Shown: piece by piece, positions 1-6,739 of the stretch | How positions within the stretch are numbered: position 1 is the first letter of the stretch | Layout of the letters: each line of letters opens with the position of its first letter | NCBI GenBank assembly: GCA_021202325.1 | Contig: JAJQDF010000307.1 | Span: 1 to 17,648 of the forward strand | Direction of reading: 5' to 3' | Origin: Clostridiales bacterium | GTDB lineage: Bacteria; Bacillota; Clostridia; Lachnospirales; Anaerotignaceae | Length of the DNA: 17,648 bases | Notes under the pieces: model-generated | Database searches by the model: none | What the model saw: the letters and a program-made list of their open reading frames with translations, nothing else | What the model was told of the DNA's origin: nothing | Translations under genes and position numbers: made by a program

Positions 1-42
1 TACATTGTTGGGGGTATTCTGCTTATTTGATTCCTACAATAA

Positions 43-123
43 ACTTACACTATCGATGAAAGGGCTGTAATTGCAATAAAGGACAGCGGATTTGCTAAGA
101 AGATAATTGAAATGATCGGTTGA
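43..123 (+). pseudogene. 3' end of YlxQ (L7Ae-like RNA-binding protein), partial, frame interrupted upstream
   Basis: The last codons read [20 protein letters not shown] then TGA at 121-123. This matches the C-terminus of YlxQ proteins (L7Ae/L30e/Gadd45 fold, RNA-binding), which lie immediately upstream of infB in Firmicutes in the nusA-ylxR-ylxQ-infB operon. The frame cannot be followed to the window edge, because TAA at 40-42 and TGA at 28-30 lie in the same frame. The +2 frame stays open across bases 2-70. Either a one- or two-base indel lies somewhere between about 30 and 64, real or from sequencing, or the resemblance is limited to this short tail. The 5' end is outside the window. The identification rests on about 20 residues plus position. 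Confidence 0.5.
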
Positions 124-142
124 TAATCCCATCGATCCTTAT

Positions 143-158
143 GGAGGTGGAGTATTTG
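143..158 (+). promoter_or_regulatory. ribosome binding site and TTG start of infB
   Basis: GGAGGTG at 143-149 precedes TTG at 156-158 by 6 nt, which is ideal spacing. The in-frame ATG at 141 overlaps this Shine-Dalgarno sequence and has none of its own. The in-frame TTG at 120 lies in the end of the upstream gene. Starting at 156 gives [13 protein letters not shown], the usual IF-2 N-terminus. Confidence 0.8.
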
Positions 159-2843
159 GCTAAGAAACGTGTATATGAAATGGCTAAGCAGTTAAACATA
201 AGCAACAAAGAGCTGATTGACAGACTTAAGGAGATTGGCGTGGAGGTCAATAACCATATGTCAACGGTGGATGAGGAGAACGCCTCGAAGGTTCAGGAGC
301 TTTTAAACAAAAAGAATGCTCCGAAAAAGGAAGAGAAAAAGGAAGAAGTAAAAAAAGAGGAACCAAAGAAGCAGGAAGTCAAGAAACAGGAAGTCAAGAA
401 ACAGGAAGTCAAGAAACAGGAAGTCAAGAAGCAGGAAGTAAAAAAAGAAGAACCCAAAAAACAGGAAGTAAAGAGGGAAGAGCCTAAGAAGCAGGAGCCT
501 AAAAAAGAGGAAACAAAGAAAGTTGAAAAGAAGTTTTCTGATAGAAAGCCTGCCGAAAACAAGACTTTTGATAAAAATAATGCCAGACAGCCTCAGGAAC
601 AGAGAAAACCCTATGACAAATCAAGCGAAAGAAGACCTGAGAGAAGCGACAGACCTGAGAGAAACGACAGAACAGACAGAAAAGCCCCTGACCAGAGAAG
701 AAACGACAGACCTAACCAGGAGCAGAGAAGAACAAACGATCAAAGAAGAGGCGGAGAGGTCAGAAAAGACTCAAATCAGCAGAGAAATAACGACGCCAAA
801 TTCAATAATATCAATACTAAGGAACAGCGCAGGGAACGTCAGATGTCAAGTGAACAGAGAAACGAGCAGCGAAGCGAAAGACAGGAGAGAAATGACAGAA
901 ACTACAAAAGCTTCGGTGACCAGGACGGTTTCGATAAAAAGAAAAACAAGAAGAACTTTAACAGCAATAACCAGAATAATCAGAACAATAATTTCAACAA
1001 TAAAAATAAGAACAGCAAAAATAACAAGAACAATAAGAACGCTCAGAAGCCTGCACCGGCACCCGCTCCCGTTAAGGAAGAGCCGGACGAAATAAGGTTC
1101 ATGGAAATTCCCGAGAGCCTGACAGTTAAGGAGCTTGCCGAAAAGATAGGCAAATCGGGCGCAGAAATAGTAAAATGCCTTATGAAAAAGGGTATTATGG
1201 CGGCTATCAACCAGACCGTTGATTTTGATACAGCGGTAGCTGTCGGCGAGGAATATAACGTAATTTTCGAGCTTGAACAGGAAAAGGATATATTCGAGGA
1301 AGCCTTCAAGCAGGAGGAAGAGGACGAATCAAAGCTTGAGTCCAGACCTCCCGTTGTAGTAGTAATGGGACACGTTGACCATGGTAAGACATCACTTCTT
1401 GATGCAATAAGACACAGCAGAGTTACAAGTCAGGAAGCCGGCGGAATCACACAGCATATCGGTGCCTACACGGTTGAAATAAACGGAAGCCCCATAACTT
1501 TCCTGGATACTCCCGGACATGAAGCGTTTACTGCCATGCGTATGAGAGGTGCGCAGATAACGGATATAGCTGTCCTTGTTGTAGCTGCAGACGACGGCGT
1601 TATGCCTCAGACTATAGAGGCCATTAACCATGCTAAGGCTGCCGGAGTAGAAGTAATAGTAGCAATAAACAAAATGGATAAACCTTCGGCTAACCCCGAA
1701 AGAGTTAAGCAGGAGCTTGTAGAGTACGGCCTTGTAGCTGAGGATTGGGGCGGAGAAACAATATGCGTTCCCGTTTCGGCGGCCACAAAGGAAGGTCTTG
1801 ACACTCTGCTTGAAATGATAATACTTACAGCTGAAATGAAGGAGCTTAAGGCCAATCCCAATAAGCCGGCAAGGGGTGCTATTGTAGAGGCTCAGCTTGA
1901 TAAGGGCCGCGGACCTGTTGCCACTGTGCTTGTACAGGAGGGAACACTTAATGTAGGCGATCCCATTGTAGCAGGAGCAGTATTTGGCAAGATCAGATCC
2001 ATGATGGACGACAAGTGCAGACGAGTTAAAAAAGCAGGCCCTTCAAAGCCTGTTGAGATACTTGGACTTTCGGAAGTTCCCGCAGCTGGAGATACATTCT
2101 ATGTTGCTGCCAACGAAAAACAGGCTCGTCAGCTTGCGGAATCCGTTGTTGCCAAGTCAAGAAAGGATATGCTTAAGGAAACACCTCAGAAGGTATCCCT
2201 TGACGACCTGTTCAATCAGATACAGTCCGGCAACATGAAGGAGCTCAACATTGTGGTTAAGGCCGATGTTCAGGGCTCGGTAGAGGCAGTTAAGCAAAGT
2301 CTTGAGAAGCTTTCAAATGACGAGGTTAGAATAAAAATAATCCACGGCGGTGTTGGAGCAATTACAGAATCCGACGTTATGCTTGCTACAGCTTCAAATG
2401 CCATCATTATCGGTTTCAATGTTCGCCCTGAGCCTTCAGCAAAGGCATTTGCCGATGAAGAAAAGGTAGACATCAGACTTTACAGAGTTATATATAACGC
2501 CATTGAGGATATTCAGGCTGCCATGAAGGGTATGCTTGATCCAGTATATGAAGAGAAGGTAATCGGCCATGCCGAAGTACGTCAGCTCTTCAAGGCTTCG
2601 GGTGTAGGCACAATTGCCGGAAGCTATATCACAGATGGTAAGATAACAAGAAATTCAAAGGTTCGTATACTTCGTGACAACATAGTTGTATTTGAGGGCG
2701 AGCTTGATTCACTTAAGAGATTCAAGGACGATGTCAAAGAAGTAAACACAGGATATGAGTGCGCATTTGTACTCAAGAAATTTAATGACCTTAAGGAAGG
2801 CGACATTGCCGAAGCTTTCATTATGGTTGAAGTACCAAGATAA
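156..2843 (+). CDS. infB: translation initiation factor IF-2
   Basis: Encodes the GTPase that brings fMet-tRNA to the 30S subunit and promotes 50S joining. From the TTG start the protein is 895 residues. Domains in order: a first IF2_N helical domain (about 2-52); a very long low-complexity linker (about 55-315), first K/E/Q/P-rich with KKQEV repeats, then R/D/N/Q-rich, then almost pure N/K; a second IF2_N domain (about 321-372); the G domain with G1 GHVDHGKT (405-412), G3 DTPGHE (451-456), G4 NKMD (505-508) and G5 near SAATKEG; then the EF-Tu-like domain II and the C-terminal IF-2 domains ending in MVEVPR. It is complete at the C-terminus. The linker is long for the family and looks disordered and basic. 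rbfA starts 15 bp downstream, consistent with an operon. Confidence 0.98.
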   Translation: MAKKRVYEMAKQLNISNKELIDRLKEIGVEVNNHMSTVDEENASKVQELLNKKNAPKKEEKKEEVKKEEPKKQEVKKQEVKKQEVKKQEVKKQEVKKEEPKKQEVKREEPKKQEPKKEETKKVEKKFSDRKPAENKTFDKNNARQPQEQRKPYDKSSERRPERSDRPERNDRTDRKAPDQRRNDRPNQEQRRTNDQRRGGEVRKDSNQQRNNDAKFNNINTKEQRRERQMSSEQRNEQRSERQERNDRNYKSFGDQDGFDKKKNKKNFNSNNQNNQNNNFNNKNKNSKNNKNNKNAQKPAPAPAPVKEEPDEIRFMEIPESLTVKELAEKIGKSGAEIVKCLMKKGIMAAINQTVDFDTAVAVGEEYNVIFELEQEKDIFEEAFKQEEEDESKLESRPPVVVVMGHVDHGKTSLLDAIRHSRVTSQEAGGITQHIGAYTVEINGSPITFLDTPGHEAFTAMRMRGAQITDIAVLVVAADDGVMPQTIEAINHAKAAGVEVIVAINKMDKPSANPERVKQELVEYGLVAEDWGGETICVPVSAATKEGLDTLLEMIILTAEMKELKANPNKPARGAIVEAQLDKGRGPVATVLVQEGTLNVGDPIVAGAVFGKIRSMMDDKCRRVKKAGPSKPVEILGLSEVPAAGDTFYVAANEKQARQLAESVVAKSRKDMLKETPQKVSLDDLFNQIQSGNMKELNIVVKADVQGSVEAVKQSLEKLSNDEVRIKIIHGGVGAITESDVMLATASNAIIIGFNVRPEPSAKAFADEEKVDIRLYRVIYNAIEDIQAAMKGMLDPVYEEKVIGHAEVRQLFKASGVGTIAGSYITDGKITRNSKVRILRDNIVVFEGELDSLKRFKDDVKEVNTGYECAFVLKKFNDLKEGDIAEAFIMVEVPR
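366..440 (+). repeat. five tandem 15-bp repeats inside infB
   Basis: Five consecutive 15-nt units of the form AAGAARCAGGAAGTM (366-380, 381-395, 396-410, 411-425, 426-440) encode KKQEV five times in frame. Units 2-4 are identical; units 1 and 5 differ by one or two bases. Degenerate relatives ([20 protein letters not shown]) flank them to about 520. Unit length is a multiple of three, so slippage would change linker length without breaking the frame. Confidence 0.95.
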
Positions 2844-2858
2844 TCGACAGGTGATTTT

Positions 2859-3239
2859 ATGAAAAAAAATAACAGAATGACCAGAGTCAATGACGAAATA
2901 ACTAAGGAATTGGCAAATATCATAAGGGCGGAGCTTAAAGATCCCAGAATAGGTGTCATGACCTCGGTACTCAGAGTTGAGACTACCCAGGATTTGAAAT
3001 ACTGCAAAATATTCATAAGTGTTCTCGGAAACGATGAGGAAAAGGCAAACGTAATGAAGGGACTTAAGAGCGCCAGCGGATATATCCGCCACCTTCTTGC
3101 GGAAAGAATAAATCTGCGTATTACGCCGGAGCTTATATTTAAGCTGGATGACTCTGTTGAATATGGTATAAAAATGTCTAAGCTCATAGAGCAAATAAGC
3201 AATGAGCCTCCGGTGGGAGAGGGCACGCTATATGAATAA
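2859..3239 (+). CDS. rbfA: 30S ribosome-binding factor A
   Basis: RbfA is a small KH-like protein that assists late maturation of the 30S subunit and the 5' end of 16S rRNA. The 126-residue product has the family hallmarks: RVNDEITKELANIIRAELKDPR near the N-terminus, VLRVETTQDLKYCKIFISV as the central beta strands, and the C-terminal LRITPELIFKLDDSVEYG segment. Its length fits the family. ATG at 2859 follows AGGTGA (2849-2854) at about 4 nt. Its last 8 nt overlap the start of nrnA, and infB ends 15 bp upstream, so co-transcription is very likely. Confidence 0.97.
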   Translation: MKKNNRMTRVNDEITKELANIIRAELKDPRIGVMTSVLRVETTQDLKYCKIFISVLGNDEEKANVMKGLKSASGYIRHLLAERINLRITPELIFKLDDSVEYGIKMSKLIEQISNEPPVGEGTLYE

Positions 3240-4188
3240 CAGCTTTGATGAAATTATAGAGGAAATTGAAAACAGCCAAAACATTGCCGTCGCAGGACAT
3301 ATAAGTCCCGACGGCGATGCCGTGGCATCATGCTGTGCATTGGCAATGGCTTTAGAGAAAAAGGGAAAGACTGTGGATGTGCTTTTAGAGCCGGTACCCG
3401 AAAAGTTCAAGTCTATTCCCTATTCGGATAAAGTAATTAACACTGTTCCCGATAATGATTTCGACCTTTTCATATCCCTTGACTGCGGAGATGAAAGCAG
3501 GCTTGGTGAAAGGGCGGAGCTTATAAAAAGGACATTTACAATAAATATAGACCACCATGTGAGCAACACATATTTCGGCAGACTGAATTTTGTGGACGGT
3601 GATGCTTCGTCAACAAGCGAGCTTATATACAGGCTCTTGGACGGATGGTGCAATATAGACAGGGACATTGCCTATGCTCTTTATACGGGAATAATATTTG
3701 ATACAGGATGTTTCAAGCATTCCTCTACAAGTCCATTTACTATGCAGATTGCCGGAGAGCTTATGACATACAATATTCCATTTACCGAAATACAGGAAAG
3801 GTTTTTTTACTCACATACGGCCGTGGAGGCTAAGCTTTTGGGAACGGCCATAGACAATATGGTTATTCTCTGCGGCGGAAGGCTTGCGGTATCGAAGCTT
3901 TCGATTGATGAGATGGCTAAGCACGGCGGTTCATCCAAGGATGCCGATGCGATAGTATCCTATATTAAGAACACAGACGGCGTAGATGCGGCGGTATTTT
4001 TCTATGAAAAGGGCCCCGGAGAGATAAAGGCTAGTATGCGCTCCAACGAAGCCGTAAACGTATCTCAAATTGCGATTAAATTCGGCGGCGGCGGACATGT
4101 AATGGCCAGCGGCTGTACACTTCATGGTAAGTTTGAGGATGTTATGCCGCCGGTGGTTGACGAGCTTATAAAGGCTCTGGAGGGATAA
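3232..4188 (+). CDS. nrnA: DHH/DHHA1 phosphoesterase, NrnA-type oligoribonuclease / pAp phosphatase
   Basis: The 318-residue protein belongs to the DHH subfamily that degrades nanoRNAs and dephosphorylates 3'-phosphoadenosine 5'-phosphate (the family role of NrnA). Metal-binding motifs are all present: GHISPDGDA (22-30), SLDCGD, IDHHVSN with DHH at 107-109, and FDTGCFKHSST. The C-terminal DHHA1 substrate-binding motif GGGGHVMASG starts near 285. The ATG at 3232 was chosen because it matches family N-termini and follows a purine-rich GGGAGAGGG stretch. An upstream in-frame ATG at 3202 lies inside rbfA and would add ten unlikely residues. It overlaps rbfA by 8 nt and ends 2 nt before truB. Position between rbfA and truB is typical for Firmicutes. 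Confidence 0.93.
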   Translation: MNNSFDEIIEEIENSQNIAVAGHISPDGDAVASCCALAMALEKKGKTVDVLLEPVPEKFKSIPYSDKVINTVPDNDFDLFISLDCGDESRLGERAELIKRTFTINIDHHVSNTYFGRLNFVDGDASSTSELIYRLLDGWCNIDRDIAYALYTGIIFDTGCFKHSSTSPFTMQIAGELMTYNIPFTEIQERFFYSHTAVEAKLLGTAIDNMVILCGGRLAVSKLSIDEMAKHGGSSKDADAIVSYIKNTDGVDAAVFFYEKGPGEIKASMRSNEAVNVSQIAIKFGGGGHVMASGCTLHGKFEDVMPPVVDELIKALEG

Positions 4189-4190
4189 GG

Positions 4191-5099
4191 TTGGACGGAG
4201 TAATCAATATTTATAAAGAAAAGGGCTACACCTCCCACGACGTGGTGGCTATTGTCAGGAAAACTCTTAATATAAAGAAGGTTGGCCATACCGGAACCCT
4301 TGATCCAGATGCGGAGGGAGTTCTTCCGGTATGCATAGGACAGGCCACAAAGCTTGCCGACTATATAATGGCCGAAAGAAAGAGATATAGGGCGGAGATA
4401 ACATTCGGAGCGGAAACTACAACCCAGGATGCTTCGGGAGAAGTGACTGCACGATTTGAATTCAGCTATGACAAGGATAAAATTGTTGAAACTGTAAATA
4501 AATTTATAGGAAAGCAGAAGCAGCTTCCGCCCATGTATTCTGCCATAAAGGTCAATGGCAAAAAGCTCTATGAGCTTGCTAGAGAAGGAAAAGAAATAGA
4601 GAGAAAAACGAGAGAAATAGAAATATTTGATATAAAAATAGCCGAATTTTTGCCGCCGGACAGGGCAATAATAGATGTTGACTGCTCCAAGGGTACATAT
4701 ATAAGGACTCTTTGCAGCGACATTGGCAAAAGCCTTGGCTGGGGAGCATATATGTCGGCGCTCTCAAGAACGGCCAGTGGCAGCTTTCTTATTGAAAATG
4801 CCGTTAAACTGGACGAGCTTAAAAAAATGGCCGAAGAGGGCAGAGCTGAAAATCTTATCATTTCTCCGGATAATGTTTTGAGCGGCTATAAGAGAGTAAA
4901 TGTCAGCGAAAAGGCCAATAAATATCTATATAACGGCGGAAAAATATATAACCGGTATTTTTCTTGTGCGGACAGTCCCGCTGATGGGGAAACTGTGACC
5001 GGATATGACTGTGACGGCAAACTTGTGGGAATATATTCCTATAGATATGATAAAGAGAAGGACAGCTTTTTTATAAAGCCGGTTCGGCTCGTTCTGTAA
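4191..5099 (+). CDS. truB: tRNA pseudouridine-55 synthase
   Basis: TruB isomerises U55 of the T-loop to pseudouridine in nearly all tRNAs. The 302-residue product has the catalytic-loop motif GHTGTLDPDAEGVLP, with the catalytic aspartate at residue 38, then PPMYSAIKVNGKKLYELAREG (residues about 114-134, RNA binding) and CSKGTYIRTL in the core. A C-terminal PUA-like extension ends with FFIKPVRLVL. Translation starts at TTG 4191, preceded by GGAGGG (4179-4184), which spans the nrnA stop region. No in-frame ATG gives a full N-terminus. It lies 2 nt after nrnA, and its TAA overlaps the ribosome binding site of ribF, so translational coupling on both sides is likely. Confidence 0.96.
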   Translation: MDGVINIYKEKGYTSHDVVAIVRKTLNIKKVGHTGTLDPDAEGVLPVCIGQATKLADYIMAERKRYRAEITFGAETTTQDASGEVTARFEFSYDKDKIVETVNKFIGKQKQLPPMYSAIKVNGKKLYELAREGKEIERKTREIEIFDIKIAEFLPPDRAIIDVDCSKGTYIRTLCSDIGKSLGWGAYMSALSRTASGSFLIENAVKLDELKKMAEEGRAENLIISPDNVLSGYKRVNVSEKANKYLYNGGKIYNRYFSCADSPADGETVTGYDCDGKLVGIYSYRYDKEKDSFFIKPVRLVL

Positions 5100-5111
5100 G
5101 GAGACTTTGTA

Positions 5112-6089
5112 ATGGAGCACATAACTACTAGCGCTATTGAACAGAGCTGCCCTACGGCAGTTACTCTTGGAAACTTTGACGGCGTGCATATGGGGCATCG
5201 CCGACTGATAAAGACGGCAAAGGAATATGCTGAAAAGGAAAACATAAAATCTGTTGTATTTACATTTTCTCCGCATCCCATGTTTTTGTTTGGAAATAGA
5301 GAGAACAACGCTCTTATCATGTCGCCCGAGGAGAAAATGCTTGCAATTGAGGAAATGGGCGTAGATACATATATAGAGTACCCATTTGACAGGGAGTTTG
5401 CATCCATGCCGCCTGAAGATTTTGCCGTGAATATTCTCTTTAAAAAGATGAAATGCAGGGCGCTTATTGTCGGCTATGACTATAGATTCGGAAAACAGAA
5501 TTCCGGCGACTATAAGCTTCTTGAGAAGCTGGGAAAGGAATACGGAGTCGAGACAATATTTGTGCCTAATGTCGTATACGAAGGCGAGAGAGTCAGCAGC
5601 ACAAAGATAAGGGAATGCCTTGTGAACAGAGATGTGGAGGGCGCAAACCGAAGACTCACCGAGCCCTATTATATATTCGGACAGGTTTCCGAGGGCAAGA
5701 AGCTGGGCAGAAAGCTTGGTTTTCCCACGGTGAATATAATAGCCCACGAGGACAAGCTCTTTCCGCCAAACGGCGTGTATGCGACCGTCACCGTATATGA
5801 GGGCAAAGCCTATTACGGCATAACAAATGTCGGATATAACCCGACCGTAAACGGAAAGTATAAAACTGTGGAGACAAATCTTTTTGATTTCCATAAGGAT
5901 ATATACGGAGAAAAAATACTTACGTTTTTCTTCAAATGGCTGAGAGATGAGCGCAAATTCCCAAGCGTTGAGGCTCTCAGAGATGAAATAGCAAGAAATA
6001 CAGTAACAACGAAGGAATATTTTAGTTCCGAAGAGTACAAATATTGGAAAGAAAATTTCGAAAGCAAGTACAAAACTGTTGAAAAGTAA
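5112..6089 (+). CDS. ribF: bifunctional riboflavin kinase / FAD synthetase
   Basis: RibF phosphorylates riboflavin to FMN and adenylylates FMN to FAD. The 325-residue product has the N-terminal nucleotidyltransferase domain with GNFDGVHMGH (20-29; HxGH-type ATP site) and STKIREC (ISSTxxR-like). The C-terminal flavokinase domain starts near 185, with GRKLGFPTVNI (PTxN motif, about 198-208), GITNVGYNPTV and ETNLFDFHKDIYG carrying the catalytic Glu. Length fits the family. ATG 5112 follows AAGGAG (5098-5103), which overlaps the truB stop. The promoter of rpsO overlaps its last codons. FMN and FAD it makes would supply the flavoprotein encoded at 9540-10082, though nothing in the sequence links their regulation. 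Confidence 0.97.
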   Translation: MEHITTSAIEQSCPTAVTLGNFDGVHMGHRRLIKTAKEYAEKENIKSVVFTFSPHPMFLFGNRENNALIMSPEEKMLAIEEMGVDTYIEYPFDREFASMPPEDFAVNILFKKMKCRALIVGYDYRFGKQNSGDYKLLEKLGKEYGVETIFVPNVVYEGERVSSTKIRECLVNRDVEGANRRLTEPYYIFGQVSEGKKLGRKLGFPTVNIIAHEDKLFPPNGVYATVTVYEGKAYYGITNVGYNPTVNGKYKTVETNLFDFHKDIYGEKILTFFFKWLRDERKFPSVEALRDEIARNTVTTKEYFSSEEYKYWKENFESKYKTVEK

Positions 6090-6107
6090 AAAAATATATG
6101 TTATACT
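6079..6107 (+). promoter_or_regulatory. strong vegetative promoter for rpsO
   Basis: TTGAAA (6079-6084), a 17-bp spacer and TATACT (6102-6107), with an extended -10 TG at 6099-6100. The -35 lies inside the last codons of ribF and the stop codon is in the spacer. Predicted start of transcription is near 6113-6115, giving an rpsO leader of about 85 nt. Confidence 0.75.
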
Positions 6108-6112
6108 TCAAT

Positions 6113-6189
6113 GGTTGATAAACCCGAGTTCAGCAGACGGAGTCTCCAACCGCGGCTTAGCTTAGGGCGATATAAATATATTCTAGGAG
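6113..6189 (+). promoter_or_regulatory. structured rpsO leader, candidate S15 autoregulatory RNA with possible pseudoknot
   Basis: Two helices can be drawn that interleave. GGTTG (6113-6117) pairs with CAACC (6147-6151), and CCCGAG (6123-6128) pairs with CTTAGGG (6161-6167, one bulged A). A small hairpin AGAC-gga-GTCT (6135-6145) sits inside. The order 1-2-3-4 with pairs 1:3 and 2:4 is an H-type pseudoknot. The ribosome binding site AGGAGG (6184-6189) follows. S15 is known to repress its own mRNA through leader structures in several bacterial phyla, by different folds. This fold is drawn by eye and not tested. The two helices could also be alternatives. Confidence 0.5.
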
Positions 6190-6199
6190 GATTTTTAAA

Positions 6200-6466
6200 A
6201 TGAAAGCAACTATCAACAAACAGGAAATTATCGAAAAGTACGGAAGAACACCTAACGACACAGGTTCACCTGAGGTTCAGATTGCTCTTCTTACAGCAAG
6301 AATCGACCTTCTTACAGAGCATCTTAAGGTTCATAAGAAGGACCATCATTCAAGAAGAGGTCTTTTAAAGATGGTTGGTCAGAGAAGAGGTATGCTCGCT
6401 TACCTTAAGGAAAAGGACATCGAGAGATACCGTGCAATTATCAACGAATTAGGATTAAGAAAGTAA
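6200..6466 (+). CDS. rpsO: 30S ribosomal protein S15
   Basis: S15 is a primary-binding protein of the central domain of 16S rRNA. The 88-residue product carries the conserved [15 protein letters not shown] segment, [18 protein letters not shown] with the rRNA-contacting His/Ser/Arg residues, and the RRGMLAYL helix. Length is exactly that of the family. ATG 6200 follows AGGAGG (6184-6189) at 10 nt. It is preceded by its own promoter and structured leader and followed by a hairpin terminator at 6526-6563, so it is mainly a monocistronic unit between ribF and pnp. Some read-through into pnp is possible, as in many bacteria. Confidence 0.99.
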   Translation: MKATINKQEIIEKYGRTPNDTGSPEVQIALLTARIDLLTEHLKVHKKDHHSRRGLLKMVGQRRGMLAYLKEKDIERYRAIINELGLRK

Positions 6467-6525
6467 TCCGAAAGCTTTTTAAAAGACAGGGTTTGACTTG
6501 CGAATTGGTCGCATATTCAAAATGA

Positions 6526-6563
6526 AAAAATCCGGCCATGCAATCCTGTGTGACCGGATTTTT
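6526..6563 (+). terminator. rho-independent terminator after rpsO
   Basis: AAAAATCCGG (6526-6535) pairs perfectly with CCGGATTTTT (6554-6563), with an 18-nt loop and the T-run within the 3' arm. It lies 60 bp after the rpsO stop and separates rpsO from pnp. Confidence 0.8.
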
Positions 6564-6603
6564 AATTGCTTTATTCCCAAGACTTATAAGGAAGACTGAT
6601 GTA

Positions 6604-6690
6604 CTCACATAAATAATGACACCATAGAAGGGCTAACGGCTGCGTTGGTTGTTCTATGGTGTTATGACAACACAGGTATGTTTATGTGAG
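6604..6690 (+). promoter_or_regulatory. long duplex in the pnp leader, candidate RNase processing / autoregulatory element
   Basis: Three nested helices form one arm. The outer helix is CTCACATAAA (6604-6613) with TTTATGTGAG (6681-6690), 10 perfect bp. The middle helix is 6616-6629 with 6652-6665, 14 bp with one G-U, core ACACCATAGAA/TTCTATGGTGT. The apical helix is CTAACG (6633-6638) with CGTTGG (6643-6648), closed by GCTG. No T-run follows, so it is not a terminator. It ends 37 nt before the pnp ribosome binding site. In E. coli a double-stranded pnp leader is cut by RNase III and PNPase then represses its own mRNA. A similar role here is inferred. Confidence 0.7.
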
Positions 6691-6739
6691 CTGCATGGTA
6701 TCTTCTTTTAAGAATAAATATATAAAAAGGAGACTTAAA

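Noticed and set aside
366..440. Tandem repeats considered as a CRISPR-like or mobile element
   Set aside because: Units are contiguous, without spacers, and encode KKQEV in frame within IF-2.
293..1095. Open frames on both strands inside the low-complexity part of infB (293-562 minus, 523-1095 plus)
   Set aside because: The repeats are in frame with IF-2, and the alternative products are Ser/Phe/Cys or Arg/Thr runs caused by the biased composition.
4926..5894. 322-codon open frame on the minus strand opposite truB and ribF
   Set aside because: It lies antisense to two clearly functional genes, its product is Cys/His/Tyr-rich without family features, and no ribosome binding site or promoter was seen. 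It is a codon-usage shadow.
6493..6521. TTGACT followed by AT-rich sequence between rpsO and its terminator
   Set aside because: No acceptable -10 box at 16-18 bp, and any transcript would run at once into the terminator at 6526.
6566..6590. Possible pnp promoter with TATAAG at 6585
   Set aside because: The only -35-like hexamer (TTGCTT, 6566) is 13 bp away, and the 17-bp position (TTAATT) is poor. A pnp promoter must exist or read-through must occur, but I cannot place it.
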